NCBI GenBank assembly: GCA_937959315.1
Contig: CALGRC010000224.1
Location: forward strand, 1 to 15,458
Reading direction: 5' to 3'
Source: an uncultured Clostridia bacterium
GTDB lineage: Bacteria > Bacillota > Clostridia > UMGS1810
DNA length: 15,458 nucleotides
Below the pieces are notes generated by a model. The model worked only from the letters and a program-made list of their open reading frames with translations. It was not told where the DNA came from and searched no databases. Shown in pieces: positions 6,391-15,446 of this stretch; position 1 is the first letter of the stretch; the number at the start of each line of letters is the position of its first letter. The translations under genes were made by a program, and so were the position numbers.

Positions 6391-8985
6391 TTATTCAAAA
6401 TTGTAAACCACCATAGTCACCGGCCAAGCGGTTTTATCCGACACCACTACTAGGCTGCAACCTTCCCCCGCCTGCGTATATGGTATAATATCCTTCGCCG
6501 TCGCTGTTGCCACCGTCTCGGTCACCGTATCATATACAAATGCCGTATAATAGGAAATATTTCTGGATTCCAGTATCTGCTCTGCCGTATCCGACGTAAT
6601 TGGTTCGGTAGCAATGGATATCCAATCCCCCATCTTTTCATACGCCTGCCCGACAAATATCCGGTTATCCGTGGCAAATCCATAATCGGGGTAAAGCGCC
6701 TGCCGCTCGGACAAATCATAAATAACTTGGATGCTGGTCACCTCGCCCTGCGCATTTTTACTATACGAAATAATATCGCCTTTTGCAATGTTTTCCTTTC
6801 CAGTGCAGTCGTCCGACAGATATTCCGTCGCCTCCCCCTGCTTATTATGCACAACTATCTTATCGGTAGGCATCTCGTTATACAGCACAGACGTAATACT
6901 TTCAATAATCGAAAAATCTGTCACATCCGACGACAGCGCCGAGGCATCCTCAATGACAACCGCACTGGCGTCAAATTTATTATCTTCAATGTAAATATCC
7001 GCATTATACTTGTCCCCGTCTTTAAGGGAAAAGCTGGACGCATAGGCATCCAAATCAGACGGGTCGCTGGGTACGCTGAAGCAAATGGTGTTATTGGAAA
7101 TGTTATACAGGTTGTTAAACGTCTTCAACCCCAGCCGCCAGGTTAACTGCTCATCCTCTTTGGCATGCACTTTTTTTAGGGTGTTGTTGGCCTCGTCTTC
7201 CGTCCGGGTACCAGTATCAAGGTAGATCAGCTTTCCTTCTTCGTCCAACTCATATTTGACCACCTGGCGCTTGATTTCCCCGTTTTCTAATAATGCGTCG
7301 TACCGCGCATCTTCTTTGACGCGCGTCCCATCAATCTCTACCGTATCGGCAGCGTATGGATAAATAAAGGTATCGTTTAACGTAAATATCTGATACACCA
7401 CATTCTGGTCAATCGACCCTTCCAGTTTTGCCGCCACCAGCACGCCGTACTGCTTGTTCAACTGTTGCAAGGTATCGGGCCGGAACCCGCAGATTTCCCC
7501 GTTGAAATTTAAATAGAAATTCCCTGTGATGCCAATATCAATGGGTATCACTTTCTCGCTACTTTGGTAGCAGGGCGAAATGGGATATTCGGTACCCTCG
7601 ATTACCACCTTACGGTTCCCGTCGCTTGTCTGTTCTATCTCGCTAACCGTACCCATCATGACATTTTGCGAAACAATTACCTTCACCTTGCGGGATGCGG
7701 CAGTATCTTCCCCGTCAAAAGCAGAATCATAAACCGACGCCACCTGCCATTCCGATAAATCAGCAAGCGCCATGGCGCTGCCATCTGCATTTATAATTTC
7801 CACGCTTTGCGCCGGACCGTCGGTTTCCAGGCTCAGAGCCCTGTTAAATTTATCATAAATGCTCTGCCGCGTTTCAGAAATAGAATCTATCAGATAATCC
7901 ACATATTTTTCAATCCGCAGCACGTCAATACGTCCATCCGCATCTGCATCAATCAGTCCAAGTGTGCCGTTCCCGCCTTCAAACAGCAACATTGAGCGGC
8001 TATCGCATGCAATCCCGTTATACAGCACCGCTATGTTGCTGTCAAATGCCTGCCGTTTTTCCCGACCGTTGCCATCATAATAGACAACCTCGTTTTCTGC
8101 AAATAAATTATGTCTGGTATTGAGGTTATCAAACGGGATAGAAACCGTCTCTGTCTGGTAAATTTCCGCATATTGCGCTGCATATTCCTGGCTGCCGTCC
8201 TCCTGCACCGCATATACCTTTACCTGACAACCCAGCAAATCTACCAGATTGGTACTACCTACTGCAACTAGTATGTCCCCAATTTTCACATAGCCCGCCG
8301 CTGTCCGGGATGTATCGTACAAACTGCCAAATGCATTTTGGTTGACTACGCCGGTAATGATAACAAGCTTTCGGCGCTCCATCATGCTCTGCCCCTCGTA
8401 ATACGCATCCCCTATGGGCTCCAGTATGGTCGTATCCATGGCGTTGACCAGCAGCACTGCCAGCGTATTGTTGTCCACCGGCTCCTGCACCGAAATACTC
8501 CCGCTTATAATTTTTTTATCCACCGCCCATTTCAGATACCCTGTCGGGTATCCGCCGTTTTCCTCTGCAATCGGGCCGTAACCAATCCCTTTCACCAGCA
8601 AGGTAATCAGTTCGTTTGCAGAAATAACCTCGTCCGGCCGGAAAGTATTGTCCGGATATCCCGAAACTATGCCAAGCTGCTTAACAATGGCAATTTCATT
8701 TACATAGGCATGACTGCTATCCACATCGGAAAATCCCGCGCCACCAGCGGTAATCCCCTGGAAGCCCAGCATTTTCACTGTGGCGCTTACTGCCGCACCG
8801 CGCGTTACCGTCCCGCCCGGCTGGCTGTCTGCAGGCAATATCCCCAGTGCAATCGCAATGTCCAGTTCCCTGGCCGCTGCAACCGCCGCGCCACCCTCCT
8901 GTGCAGTACTTTCTTGTGCACTCACGCCAAACGGCAGCAGCGCCAGCACTAACAGCAACGCCGCCCATTTTGTGATTTTTTTCAT
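6391..8985 (-). CDS. Secreted protein with N-terminal S-layer homology repeats
   Basis: The 864-residue product starts with a classical signal peptide (MKKITKWAALLLVLALLPFGVSA, cleavage after residue 23). Three SLH repeats follow at about 33-75, 84-135 and 145-185; the middle one is the best preserved (FSDVDSSHAYVNEIAIVKQLGIVSGYPDNTFRP). SLH domains bind secondary cell-wall polymers and hold proteins on the surface. Residues 200-864 are a long beta-rich region that I cannot assign to a named family. It contains one calcium-loop-like motif, DADADGRID (346-354), resembling the EF-hand loop of dockerins. The ATG follows AAGGAGG at 6 bases, a strong site. It is the last gene of the surface operon, 11 bases after the preceding stop. 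A structural or binding role at the wall is likely; no catalytic motif was recognised. Confidence 0.85.
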   Translation of the reverse strand: MKKITKWAALLLVLALLPFGVSAQESTAQEGGAAVAAARELDIAIALGILPADSQPGGTVTRGAAVSATVKMLGFQGITAGGAGFSDVDSSHAYVNEIAIVKQLGIVSGYPDNTFRPDEVISANELITLLVKGIGYGPIAEENGGYPTGYLKWAVDKKIISGSISVQEPVDNNTLAVLLVNAMDTTILEPIGDAYYEGQSMMERRKLVIITGVVNQNAFGSLYDTSRTAAGYVKIGDILVAVGSTNLVDLLGCQVKVYAVQEDGSQEYAAQYAEIYQTETVSIPFDNLNTRHNLFAENEVVYYDGNGREKRQAFDSNIAVLYNGIACDSRSMLLFEGGNGTLGLIDADADGRIDVLRIEKYVDYLIDSISETRQSIYDKFNRALSLETDGPAQSVEIINADGSAMALADLSEWQVASVYDSAFDGEDTAASRKVKVIVSQNVMMGTVSEIEQTSDGNRKVVIEGTEYPISPCYQSSEKVIPIDIGITGNFYLNFNGEICGFRPDTLQQLNKQYGVLVAAKLEGSIDQNVVYQIFTLNDTFIYPYAADTVEIDGTRVKEDARYDALLENGEIKRQVVKYELDEEGKLIYLDTGTRTEDEANNTLKKVHAKEDEQLTWRLGLKTFNNLYNISNNTICFSVPSDPSDLDAYASSFSLKDGDKYNADIYIEDNKFDASAVVIEDASALSSDVTDFSIIESITSVLYNEMPTDKIVVHNKQGEATEYLSDDCTGKENIAKGDIISYSKNAQGEVTSIQVIYDLSERQALYPDYGFATDNRIFVGQAYEKMGDWISIATEPITSDTAEQILESRNISYYTAFVYDTVTETVATATAKDIIPYTQAGEGCSLVVVSDKTAWPVTMVVYNFE

Positions 8986-8991
8986 GACGTA

Positions 8992-8998
8992 CCTCCTT
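8992..8998 (-). promoter_or_regulatory. Ribosome binding site of the 864-residue SLH protein gene
   Basis: AAGGAGG on the minus strand ends 6 bases before the ATG at 8985 and overlaps the stop codon of the preceding gene (8997-8999), indicating coupled translation in the operon. Confidence 0.85.
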
Positions 8999-10685
8999 AT
9001 TTGGAAACCACAATGACATCGTAAACCGCTTTGGCAACCTGTGCCCGCGTACAGCCATTCGTTGGCGCAAACGTCCCGTCGCCCATGCCGTTGATGACAT
9101 TAATTTCATACAGTTTTTCTACTGCTTCCTGCGCATAGGCTGCAATCGCTGCCTGGTCGTCAAACGCAATATACTCCCGGACTGCCGCAGGCGCTATCCC
9201 GTTGTGTTCCATCACCCGGCACAACATCACCGCCATATCCTGGCGGGAAACCACATCATTTGACCCAAATGTCCCATCTCCGCGGCCATTGATGACGCCG
9301 GCCGACGCCAAAGAGGACACCGCCTGATAATACCAATCGGATGCCGCAACATCTGCAAAATCACTGCTTGCCGACACATCCATCAGCGAAAAGCTTCTGG
9401 TTAGGATCGCCGCAAATTCCGCACGGGTTATCGCGTCATTGGGCGCAAATCGATTGTCCCCTTTCCCGTTGACAAATCCCGCCTGATGCAAATACGCAAT
9501 CGCCTCAGATGCCCATGGCGCATCGCCGATATCGGCAAACTGGCCGTCCTCTGCAGGCGGCTCTTCCGCTCCATTGCCCGGTACCGGCGTATAAACCGGC
9601 CCCTGTGAACCAGAACCCGAAGGCCGGCTGGAACCAGAAGAAATAGAACCTCCGCCGCCGCCATGTCCGCTGCCTTTTGCATCGTCTAAATCTTCCATCC
9701 GCTGTTCAATTTTGCGTTTGACGCTCGCAGCATCTGGAAACGCCTGCCCAATCAACGCACTGCCAATACTCGGATTTTCATACTTTGCATATGTATCCGC
9801 ATCAATCCCCAGCACATCGGCATATTGCACCACCCAAGCGTCCATTTCCGAAATTTTTTCAATGGCGTTTATCTGCGCCGTCACATAGCTTTTCATATAG
9901 GCGTCCCGCACCGCTTCCGCTGTTGCAAATATGCTCCCGCTCTGCGCCTCGCGGTACGAAACAAACATATCCAATACTGCCGCCTTATTCTGCTGGTAAA
10001 TCTCGTCTACCGGCAGCTCCAGCACCGCTGCCTGTTCTTCCAGAGCCTGCCCCAGTTCCGCCTCTTCTGCATGGTTAACCACATACAGCGCCAGCGACTG
10101 GTTGAACACCGTTTCAATATTTTCCAATGTCCCAAAGCTGCCCGCTGTATCACGGTAAGCCAACAGCGCCGCATTGATTTCCGCTTCGATTTCCGTATAT
10201 AACCCTTCGGTATCAATCGCCAACACCGGCGTATCTACAGAATACTTCCGCAGCAGCGCGCCAATGCCTTCTGCGTCTGCCTGATCAAATTCTTTGACAA
10301 TCTGCTGTTTCCCCTGCGGATCCATAAAATAAAACGGCGCGCGCAGCAAGTTTGTTTCCGTTTTTACATACACTGCATACTGGGCAGGCACGGTACTGGC
10401 AGGCATAGCAATGTCCAAAGTGCCCGAACCATCCGCCGATGCGGACAGTTGCCCAGCATATGCCGCGCTTTCCAGCAACTGCTCCCGGGTAAGCGTTGTA
10501 TACTCCACATCCGCCGGCAAAATTACACAGCTTGCCATCTCCCCCGGCGCAAGCGTCTCCGCCGCAATGCGGACGGACACCTTCGGCGCGTCACAGGTCG
10601 CCGTCAAACCGTCCGATGCAAAAACCTGCATACATCCGGCCAGCAATACGGCCAGCGGCACCATCAGTTTCCCTTTCCATGTCAT
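8997..10685 (-). CDS. Probable surface lipoprotein with three C-terminal SLH repeats
   Basis: The 562-residue product has a signal sequence (MTWKGKLMVPLAVLLAGC) with a lipobox LAGC at Cys18, so it may be lipid-anchored; cleavage by signal peptidase I after VFA (residue 23) is the alternative. Residues about 25-125 look like a beta-rich domain, and about 128-335 are mostly helical (repeated Ala/Glu-rich stretches) with no family I recognise. A Gly/Ser/Pro-rich linker (338-372) joins this to three SLH repeats at about 383-430, 443-490 and 507-557. The first repeat carries the canonical ITRAE wall-polymer-binding motif (419-423); the others have SRQD and TRAQ. The ATG has AAGGAG 9 bases upstream. 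The gene sits 39 bases after the large hydrolase-like gene. The likely job is to hold material or a partner at the cell wall, with the helical region as a spacer or interaction domain. Confidence 0.85.
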   Translation of the reverse strand: MTWKGKLMVPLAVLLAGCMQVFASDGLTATCDAPKVSVRIAAETLAPGEMASCVILPADVEYTTLTREQLLESAAYAGQLSASADGSGTLDIAMPASTVPAQYAVYVKTETNLLRAPFYFMDPQGKQQIVKEFDQADAEGIGALLRKYSVDTPVLAIDTEGLYTEIEAEINAALLAYRDTAGSFGTLENIETVFNQSLALYVVNHAEEAELGQALEEQAAVLELPVDEIYQQNKAAVLDMFVSYREAQSGSIFATAEAVRDAYMKSYVTAQINAIEKISEMDAWVVQYADVLGIDADTYAKYENPSIGSALIGQAFPDAASVKRKIEQRMEDLDDAKGSGHGGGGGSISSGSSRPSGSGSQGPVYTPVPGNGAEEPPAEDGQFADIGDAPWASEAIAYLHQAGFVNGKGDNRFAPNDAITRAEFAAILTRSFSLMDVSASSDFADVAASDWYYQAVSSLASAGVINGRGDGTFGSNDVVSRQDMAVMLCRVMEHNGIAPAAVREYIAFDDQAAIAAYAQEAVEKLYEINVINGMGDGTFAPTNGCTRAQVAKAVYDVIVVSK

Positions 10686-10724
10686 ATTTCATAACTCCTT
10701 CCCATTTTATAAACCTGCCGCCCT

Positions 10725-13700
10725 TTACAACACGCTCGCCTGGCAAAGCGGCGTCATATTTGCAAGGGATTCCCATAAAAACAGGGAAACTTCCTCCCCT
10801 TCCCCCACTTCCATGGTCAAGGTATACCGGCCAGGCTCTTTTTCCTCTGCTGCCGTCACCGCACATAACGAACCGTCTTTCATAGAAACGCCAAGCAGCA
10901 CGCATGGTTCTTGCGCATCCTCGCCCAGCCAGACTTCTATGGTATTGACGCCCGCCACCGGCCGCTCCAGAAATATGGTTTGCCCGTCTTCCTCCTGGCA
11001 ACACCTGATTTTGCTGATGCCGGTTTCTGCAGCCCTCACCGTTACATTGTCCAGATAAAACTGGCCCAATCCCTGAAATGCAATGGTGTTTTCCTCTATT
11101 TCCAAATACGGGATTTCTCCGATATACTGCCCTGTATAGTCGGCAGCAGTTTTTACATACACTCCCGCCTTCGTGCCAACCATATGGATTTTCACTGTGA
11201 TCTTGCCGTCTGGCGCATCAAATGTCCCAAACGGCGCATCATTATCCCCGTGGAAATACGACCGGATAATGCCGGTCTGTGGGTAAAACCGCAGCGAACC
11301 GCCCTGGAACAGCACCGCCGCATACCCATCCGACTCTGCCGGCGGCAGTTCCATCTCAAACGACAGCGTGCAATCGGCAAACAGCCGGTCCCGAATTGTC
11401 GCCGTACTGATACCGCTGTCCTGTTTGTACAGCCTGCCGTCCACCACCTTCCAGTTCCAGCAGTCCCAGCGTTCAGCACCTTGGTCAAATGTTTCGGTAA
11501 ATACCGGCGCATACGCGGCATATGCCGGATCTGCCGGCGTAGAGAATGCAACCGTCTTGCTATCCTGCAATATCTGCCCGTCTGTCGCTGTCACACTGCC
11601 GTGCAGCGTCACGGTATACCGGCTGTCAAACTGCCAGCCGCCCACAGGCGCAATCTGATACTGCCCTTCCCCGGTTTGGACCACACGAACCGTCTGGACC
11701 ACGCCGTCCTCTTCCACTGTTACATCCGTCCCGGTCAAATTGCCCACCGGGCTGGAAAACGTGATGGTAAACGGCTGGTCCTTTTCAAAATTCCAACTGC
11801 CGCCCGATACGCTGAATACCGCATCCAATGCCGGCGCAGCGTCTTTGACAGCGCACACCGCCGCCGAATATCCGGCTAGCGTTATAAATTTAGCAGGGGC
11901 TTCGTCCACCTCCGCCGGCACTGCAATATTGGCCGGTGCATCGGTAAAATTGCCGTCCTTTGTCAAATACTCGTCAAACAGCTCCCCTTCATACCGCCAA
12001 ACCGCCTGCAGTTGTTTGCCTTGCACTGTAACTTCCGCCGGGTTGGACGATTTGTTCAAAAACATAATATACCGCACCCCGTCCTGGCCGCCAAGCCCCC
12101 ATGCCTCGATATCCTGTACATCAAAAAACGTACCGCCACGGATTGCCGGCGACTGTACCGTATGCGTTTTGCAATAGAGCGGCTCTGCCGGATACGCGAC
12201 CCGGTTTTCCTGCAACAGGGTGCTGATTTCTTTAAACATATAATAATTTGGCAGCCTGGTTTCCCCCTGCACCATGCCAAACCCTTGGGAGTCCTCCAAA
12301 ATATGGTATGCGCACATGTCCACCTGCCCGCTGGTCAGCAAATCCATCGCCTGCTCCAAATTCCCCAGCGCCACGCCAAAAGACTTGCCCATCCCCATCC
12401 GCGCCCGCTCTGTGGAATCAGACTGCTTAAATACCGCGGCATAGAATGTGCCGTATTCGGTCACCCACAGTTCCTTTCCCGGAAACTGCGCCGCATAGGT
12501 TTCAACAGCGTACCGGTGGTAAGCGTTCCACAGATGGATGGTATCCTGCATTTGGGACTGCGTCATCCCATCGATGGAATTAAACGTAACATAGTGGTGT
12601 GCAATTACCGCGTCATAACAATCGGGGTTCTGTGCAACAATTTCATTCCATTGCCCCAGCATACCGTCCGGGTTTACCACTACATATTCTTCGCTGATAA
12701 TCACCGCACCCACCAAAATGGTATCGTCATACGCCTTAATGGCACGGTAAGCTTTTCGGCAAGCGTCCATATACTCGGATGCAGACGCATACCCGTTGTC
12801 ATATACCTCGTTGCCCAGTTCGATATAGAGCGGCTGGTTATGCACCAGCCCCACCTGGATTTGTTTGACGTCCGATAATATTTCCTCTGCCGTCCGCCCA
12901 ATGACCGGCACCGCCACCATCTGCGGGATGCCTGCGCCATTGGCCAGATCAAAAAAACCATCGTCATACTCTGCCGCGCCAAACGTGCGCATAAAATCAA
13001 ACCCAATATCCTGCAGCGCCGCCTGCGCCGTTGGACGGCGGTTGCTGTATTCATGCGCCGTCCCAAATTTGCGCCCCGAAATTCCTATGCCTTCGTCCGA
13101 TACGGCAAACATCGCCTCGCTTACCTGTGGTGTGCGGGTATCCGCAACCACGCGGACCCGGCATATAGCCGAAGCGTCCCCGGCTGCCGTGCCGGCCCGT
13201 ACCACTGCTACGCCTTCCTGCTGCGCACAGATGGTACGCCCGGTATACCCGCTTCCAAATAGCGACGCAACCTGCGGGTTGCTGCTGCTCCACAGCAATG
13301 CCGACGCGTCTGCGCCTGCCGGGATCAGCGCACTGACGCTAAAATTTTCCCCAACATACAGTGTGCAGTCGGTCTCGCTCAGTTCCATACCCGCCAGCGG
13401 GCGTGTCACCACCACAGTACAGTTGCCTGCCGCCTGCCCGCTGTTTGCGGTAATAGTCGCAACGCCCGGCTCCAGCGCCGTCACAGTACCGGTTTCATCC
13501 ACCGCCGCCACCGCCGGGTCGGAACTATCCCATATCACCGTCTGCGCATTCCCAGCGTCAATGGCCAGCTGTTCCCCGCATGTTAAGGCAACGGACGTTT
13601 CCGATAGCTTCAGCCCTTCGCCGGTGTCCACAACTTGCACCGAAGCAACCGTGGCATTTTGGTTGAAAGACGCAAGCCCGACCACGCCCGTCTGTAAAAT

Positions 13701-14252
13701 TGCGCCGCCATATTGCGCCGTGGCCAATACCGTCCCCGCCATATCCGACAGTGTCATGTCCACAGCATCCCCTTCCGCCGATATTTGCAGGGTATACTGC
13801 CGGCCGTCCTCCAGCGCCCACTGGCAAAGCGCCTGTTCGTTACCGCTGGGCAACAGGCGCACCAGCCCGCTTTTGCGCAACAGCAGTTTCTCCGCCGACT
13901 GCCCGTCGTTGCGGAAATTAACCTGGAACCAGCCGTCTAAAAAATCTGACATGGAAAATACCACGGCAATCTCCTGGTCCTGCCAAAACGCCGCCGGTTC
14001 CCCTTTGAGCACCGCCGTACATATACTGGCGTCTTTTACCATCAACTGCCCGTTGACAATGCCCATATGACTGGTTTCCCACCGTGCGGCGCCACGGGAA
14101 AAATCCTCATAAAAACAGCCACTCGCTTTTGCATCGGGAGCGTGCGCCTGCGCCATATCCGGCACTGCCGTCTGGAAAAATGCCAACCCTATTGCCAGTA
14201 CAACCGCAGCCATTCGCAATCGCCTCAAGCGCACGCACCCCCTCTTGCTCAA
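10725..14252 (-). CDS. Large secreted multidomain glycoside-hydrolase-like protein
   Basis: The 1175-residue product has a signal peptide (basic start, hydrophobic core, cleavage near AQA-HA at residue 36). In order: a jelly-roll-like module (46-210), two bacterial Ig-like (BIG_2) domains (about 212-283 and 287-370), a putative catalytic domain (about 378-680), a beta-rich domain (about 700-802), an SbsA/Big_5-type Ig-like domain (about 808-905), a second jelly-roll module (917-1075) resembling the first, and a beta-rich tail. The catalytic domain resembles clan GH-A retaining glycosidases: IELGNE supplies a likely acid/base Glu482, AHHY lies at 551-554, and LWVTEYG supplies a likely nucleophile Glu599. 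I cannot assign it to a GH family with confidence. There is no SLH domain, so anchoring may need partners. The TTG at 14252 is 3 bases past the upstream stop; GTG at 14234, after GAGGGGG, is an equally good start and keeps the signal peptide. Confidence 0.8.
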   Translation of the reverse strand: MSKRGCVRLRRLRMAAVVLAIGLAFFQTAVPDMAQAHAPDAKASGCFYEDFSRGAARWETSHMGIVNGQLMVKDASICTAVLKGEPAAFWQDQEIAVVFSMSDFLDGWFQVNFRNDGQSAEKLLLRKSGLVRLLPSGNEQALCQWALEDGRQYTLQISAEGDAVDMTLSDMAGTVLATAQYGGAILQTGVVGLASFNQNATVASVQVVDTGEGLKLSETSVALTCGEQLAIDAGNAQTVIWDSSDPAVAAVDETGTVTALEPGVATITANSGQAAGNCTVVVTRPLAGMELSETDCTLYVGENFSVSALIPAGADASALLWSSSNPQVASLFGSGYTGRTICAQQEGVAVVRAGTAAGDASAICRVRVVADTRTPQVSEAMFAVSDEGIGISGRKFGTAHEYSNRRPTAQAALQDIGFDFMRTFGAAEYDDGFFDLANGAGIPQMVAVPVIGRTAEEILSDVKQIQVGLVHNQPLYIELGNEVYDNGYASASEYMDACRKAYRAIKAYDDTILVGAVIISEEYVVVNPDGMLGQWNEIVAQNPDCYDAVIAHHYVTFNSIDGMTQSQMQDTIHLWNAYHRYAVETYAAQFPGKELWVTEYGTFYAAVFKQSDSTERARMGMGKSFGVALGNLEQAMDLLTSGQVDMCAYHILEDSQGFGMVQGETRLPNYYMFKEISTLLQENRVAYPAEPLYCKTHTVQSPAIRGGTFFDVQDIEAWGLGGQDGVRYIMFLNKSSNPAEVTVQGKQLQAVWRYEGELFDEYLTKDGNFTDAPANIAVPAEVDEAPAKFITLAGYSAAVCAVKDAAPALDAVFSVSGGSWNFEKDQPFTITFSSPVGNLTGTDVTVEEDGVVQTVRVVQTGEGQYQIAPVGGWQFDSRYTVTLHGSVTATDGQILQDSKTVAFSTPADPAYAAYAPVFTETFDQGAERWDCWNWKVVDGRLYKQDSGISTATIRDRLFADCTLSFEMELPPAESDGYAAVLFQGGSLRFYPQTGIIRSYFHGDNDAPFGTFDAPDGKITVKIHMVGTKAGVYVKTAADYTGQYIGEIPYLEIEENTIAFQGLGQFYLDNVTVRAAETGISKIRCCQEEDGQTIFLERPVAGVNTIEVWLGEDAQEPCVLLGVSMKDGSLCAVTAAEEKEPGRYTLTMEVGEGEEVSLFLWESLANMTPLCQASVL

Positions 14253-14255
14253 TCC

Positions 14256-15388
14256 TTATTCTTCAAACAACGCCGCCACACTGTCAATATGCATCTGGTT
14301 AGCCTCGTTGTTCCACTCCAGTTCTGTCACAAACCCCGCCTTCGGGTTGGTAATGACGATCAGGCCATCCTGCCAGAATACTTCCTTATCCAGCGCCTCC
14401 GATACCGCGCGCAGCGGCACCAGCGTCCGGTCGTTGGAAAGCTGCGCCGGGACGTCCAGCGTCTTTGGCTCGCCGTTTACAGTATATTCCGCTTTTCCAA
14501 CCGTCATATTCACCGTAAAATCGTCATTTTGGATGGTAATGCCCTGCGTCGCGCCGTCATAGGATACCTCGCAGCCAAAGCTCTCGGCAATGAACCGCAG
14601 CGGCACCAGCGTCCGGTCATTTTCCAGCACCGGGACAACCGCGGCGTTATCCGGGTCAATCTGCACTTCGGCATTATCCACATAAGCCTTGGATTTTCCC
14701 ACATACAGCGCCGTCGCATGGTTCAAATGATATTCGGCAATCTTGGTGATTTTCCCTGCCGTGCTGCCTGGGCGCTGCTCGACCGCCCCGCTGATTTCCA
14801 CCGTCATCGCGGTATAGGGCGGGAGTTCCACCGTTTCTGCAAACGCCGCGTCGGTGATGATTTCCGGCGCTTTCATCAGCTCTGCCGCATTGGGCAAATC
14901 CTGTACCCGCGTGTTAAACGCGGCCAGCGAATCGTTGCGCATATACTCCGGCATCATCTCTTCGATGGTGCCGCCATAAGACCAGGTGGGTTTCATGGTT
15001 GCACCGGCGAGCGATACCGTCTGCGGCGCGTTGGTGTGGTTGATAAACACCGCTTCCTTTACGCCCGATTCATCGCCAAACCCCCAAGCGCTCACATTGT
15101 CCAGCAAGGTGTTGATATCGTCGCCGTTGTAGGTGGGACGTTCATATACTTTGTACGCCGCATCCTGCCCTTTCAAATCGTAAAACACCGGGTTGTTGGC
15201 AATGATTTCACCCGCTTCCTTAAACACGTGGTAATTTGGCATGGGCGTCGTCACCTGTGACGGCTCCACCTGATAGACCTGGAACCCCTGCGAGTCGTGC
15301 AGGTCGTGGAAATCGGTCGCCTGTACCACGCCAGATTTGGCATAGTTGAGCAGCTGCTCCATATTGCGGATGGCAATACCCGGATAGG
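14256..15388 (-). CDS. Glycoside-hydrolase-like protein with copper-amine-oxidase-N1 repeats (5' partial)
   Basis: This is the C-terminal part of a paralogue of the 1175-residue protein. Shared landmarks are DSQGF, PNYxxFKE and AWGxGxxxGV, and the frame upstream of the ATG at 15362 continues as YPGIAIRNMEQ, matching FGVALGNLEQ in the paralogue. The ATG is therefore internal and the true start is missing. The Glu-bearing catalytic motifs would lie in the missing part. Counted from the ATG, a beta-rich domain reaches about residue 190. It is followed by a domain with two copies of the hallmark NDRTLVPLR (248-256 and 310-318), typical of the copper-amine-oxidase N1-like domain (PF07833), common in exported Bacillota proteins and thought to bind the envelope; no amine oxidase activity is implied. 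The stop is 3 bases before the next gene's TTG, so the two are co-transcribed. Beyond 15388 the frame runs into adapter sequence. Confidence 0.82.
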
Positions 15389-15446
15389 AGATCGGAAGAG
15401 CGTCGTGTAGGGAAAGAGTGTAGATCTCGGTGGTCGCCGTATCATT
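15389..15446. other. Illumina TruSeq universal adapter (assembly contamination)
   Basis: These 58 bases, beginning AGATCGGAAGAGC and ending CGTATCATT, match from memory the full reverse complement of the TruSeq universal adapter. They are not genomic. Translated on the minus strand they give the well-known artefact peptide MIRRPPRSTLFPYTTLFRS. Confidence 0.98.

Noticed and set aside
2920..6400. Integrative element with attachment repeats from the tRNA 3' end
   Set aside because: I found no second copy of the tRNA 3' sequence within the window and no integrase or transposase gene.
12865..14070. Plus-strand open frame of 401 codons
   Set aside because: Ser/Thr/Ala/Pro-rich shadow opposite the Ig-like and catalytic domains of the large surface protein; no supporting signals.
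14067..15260. Plus-strand open frame of 397 codons
   Set aside because: It is antisense to two genes with clear domain homology, has no ribosome binding site or recognisable domain, and its composition (many Arg/His) is typical of a shadow frame.
15251..15445. Minus-strand open frame of 64 codons at the right edge
   Set aside because: Its first third is translated adapter sequence (the MIRRPPRSTLFPYTTLFRS artefact) and the rest is out of frame with the real gene.
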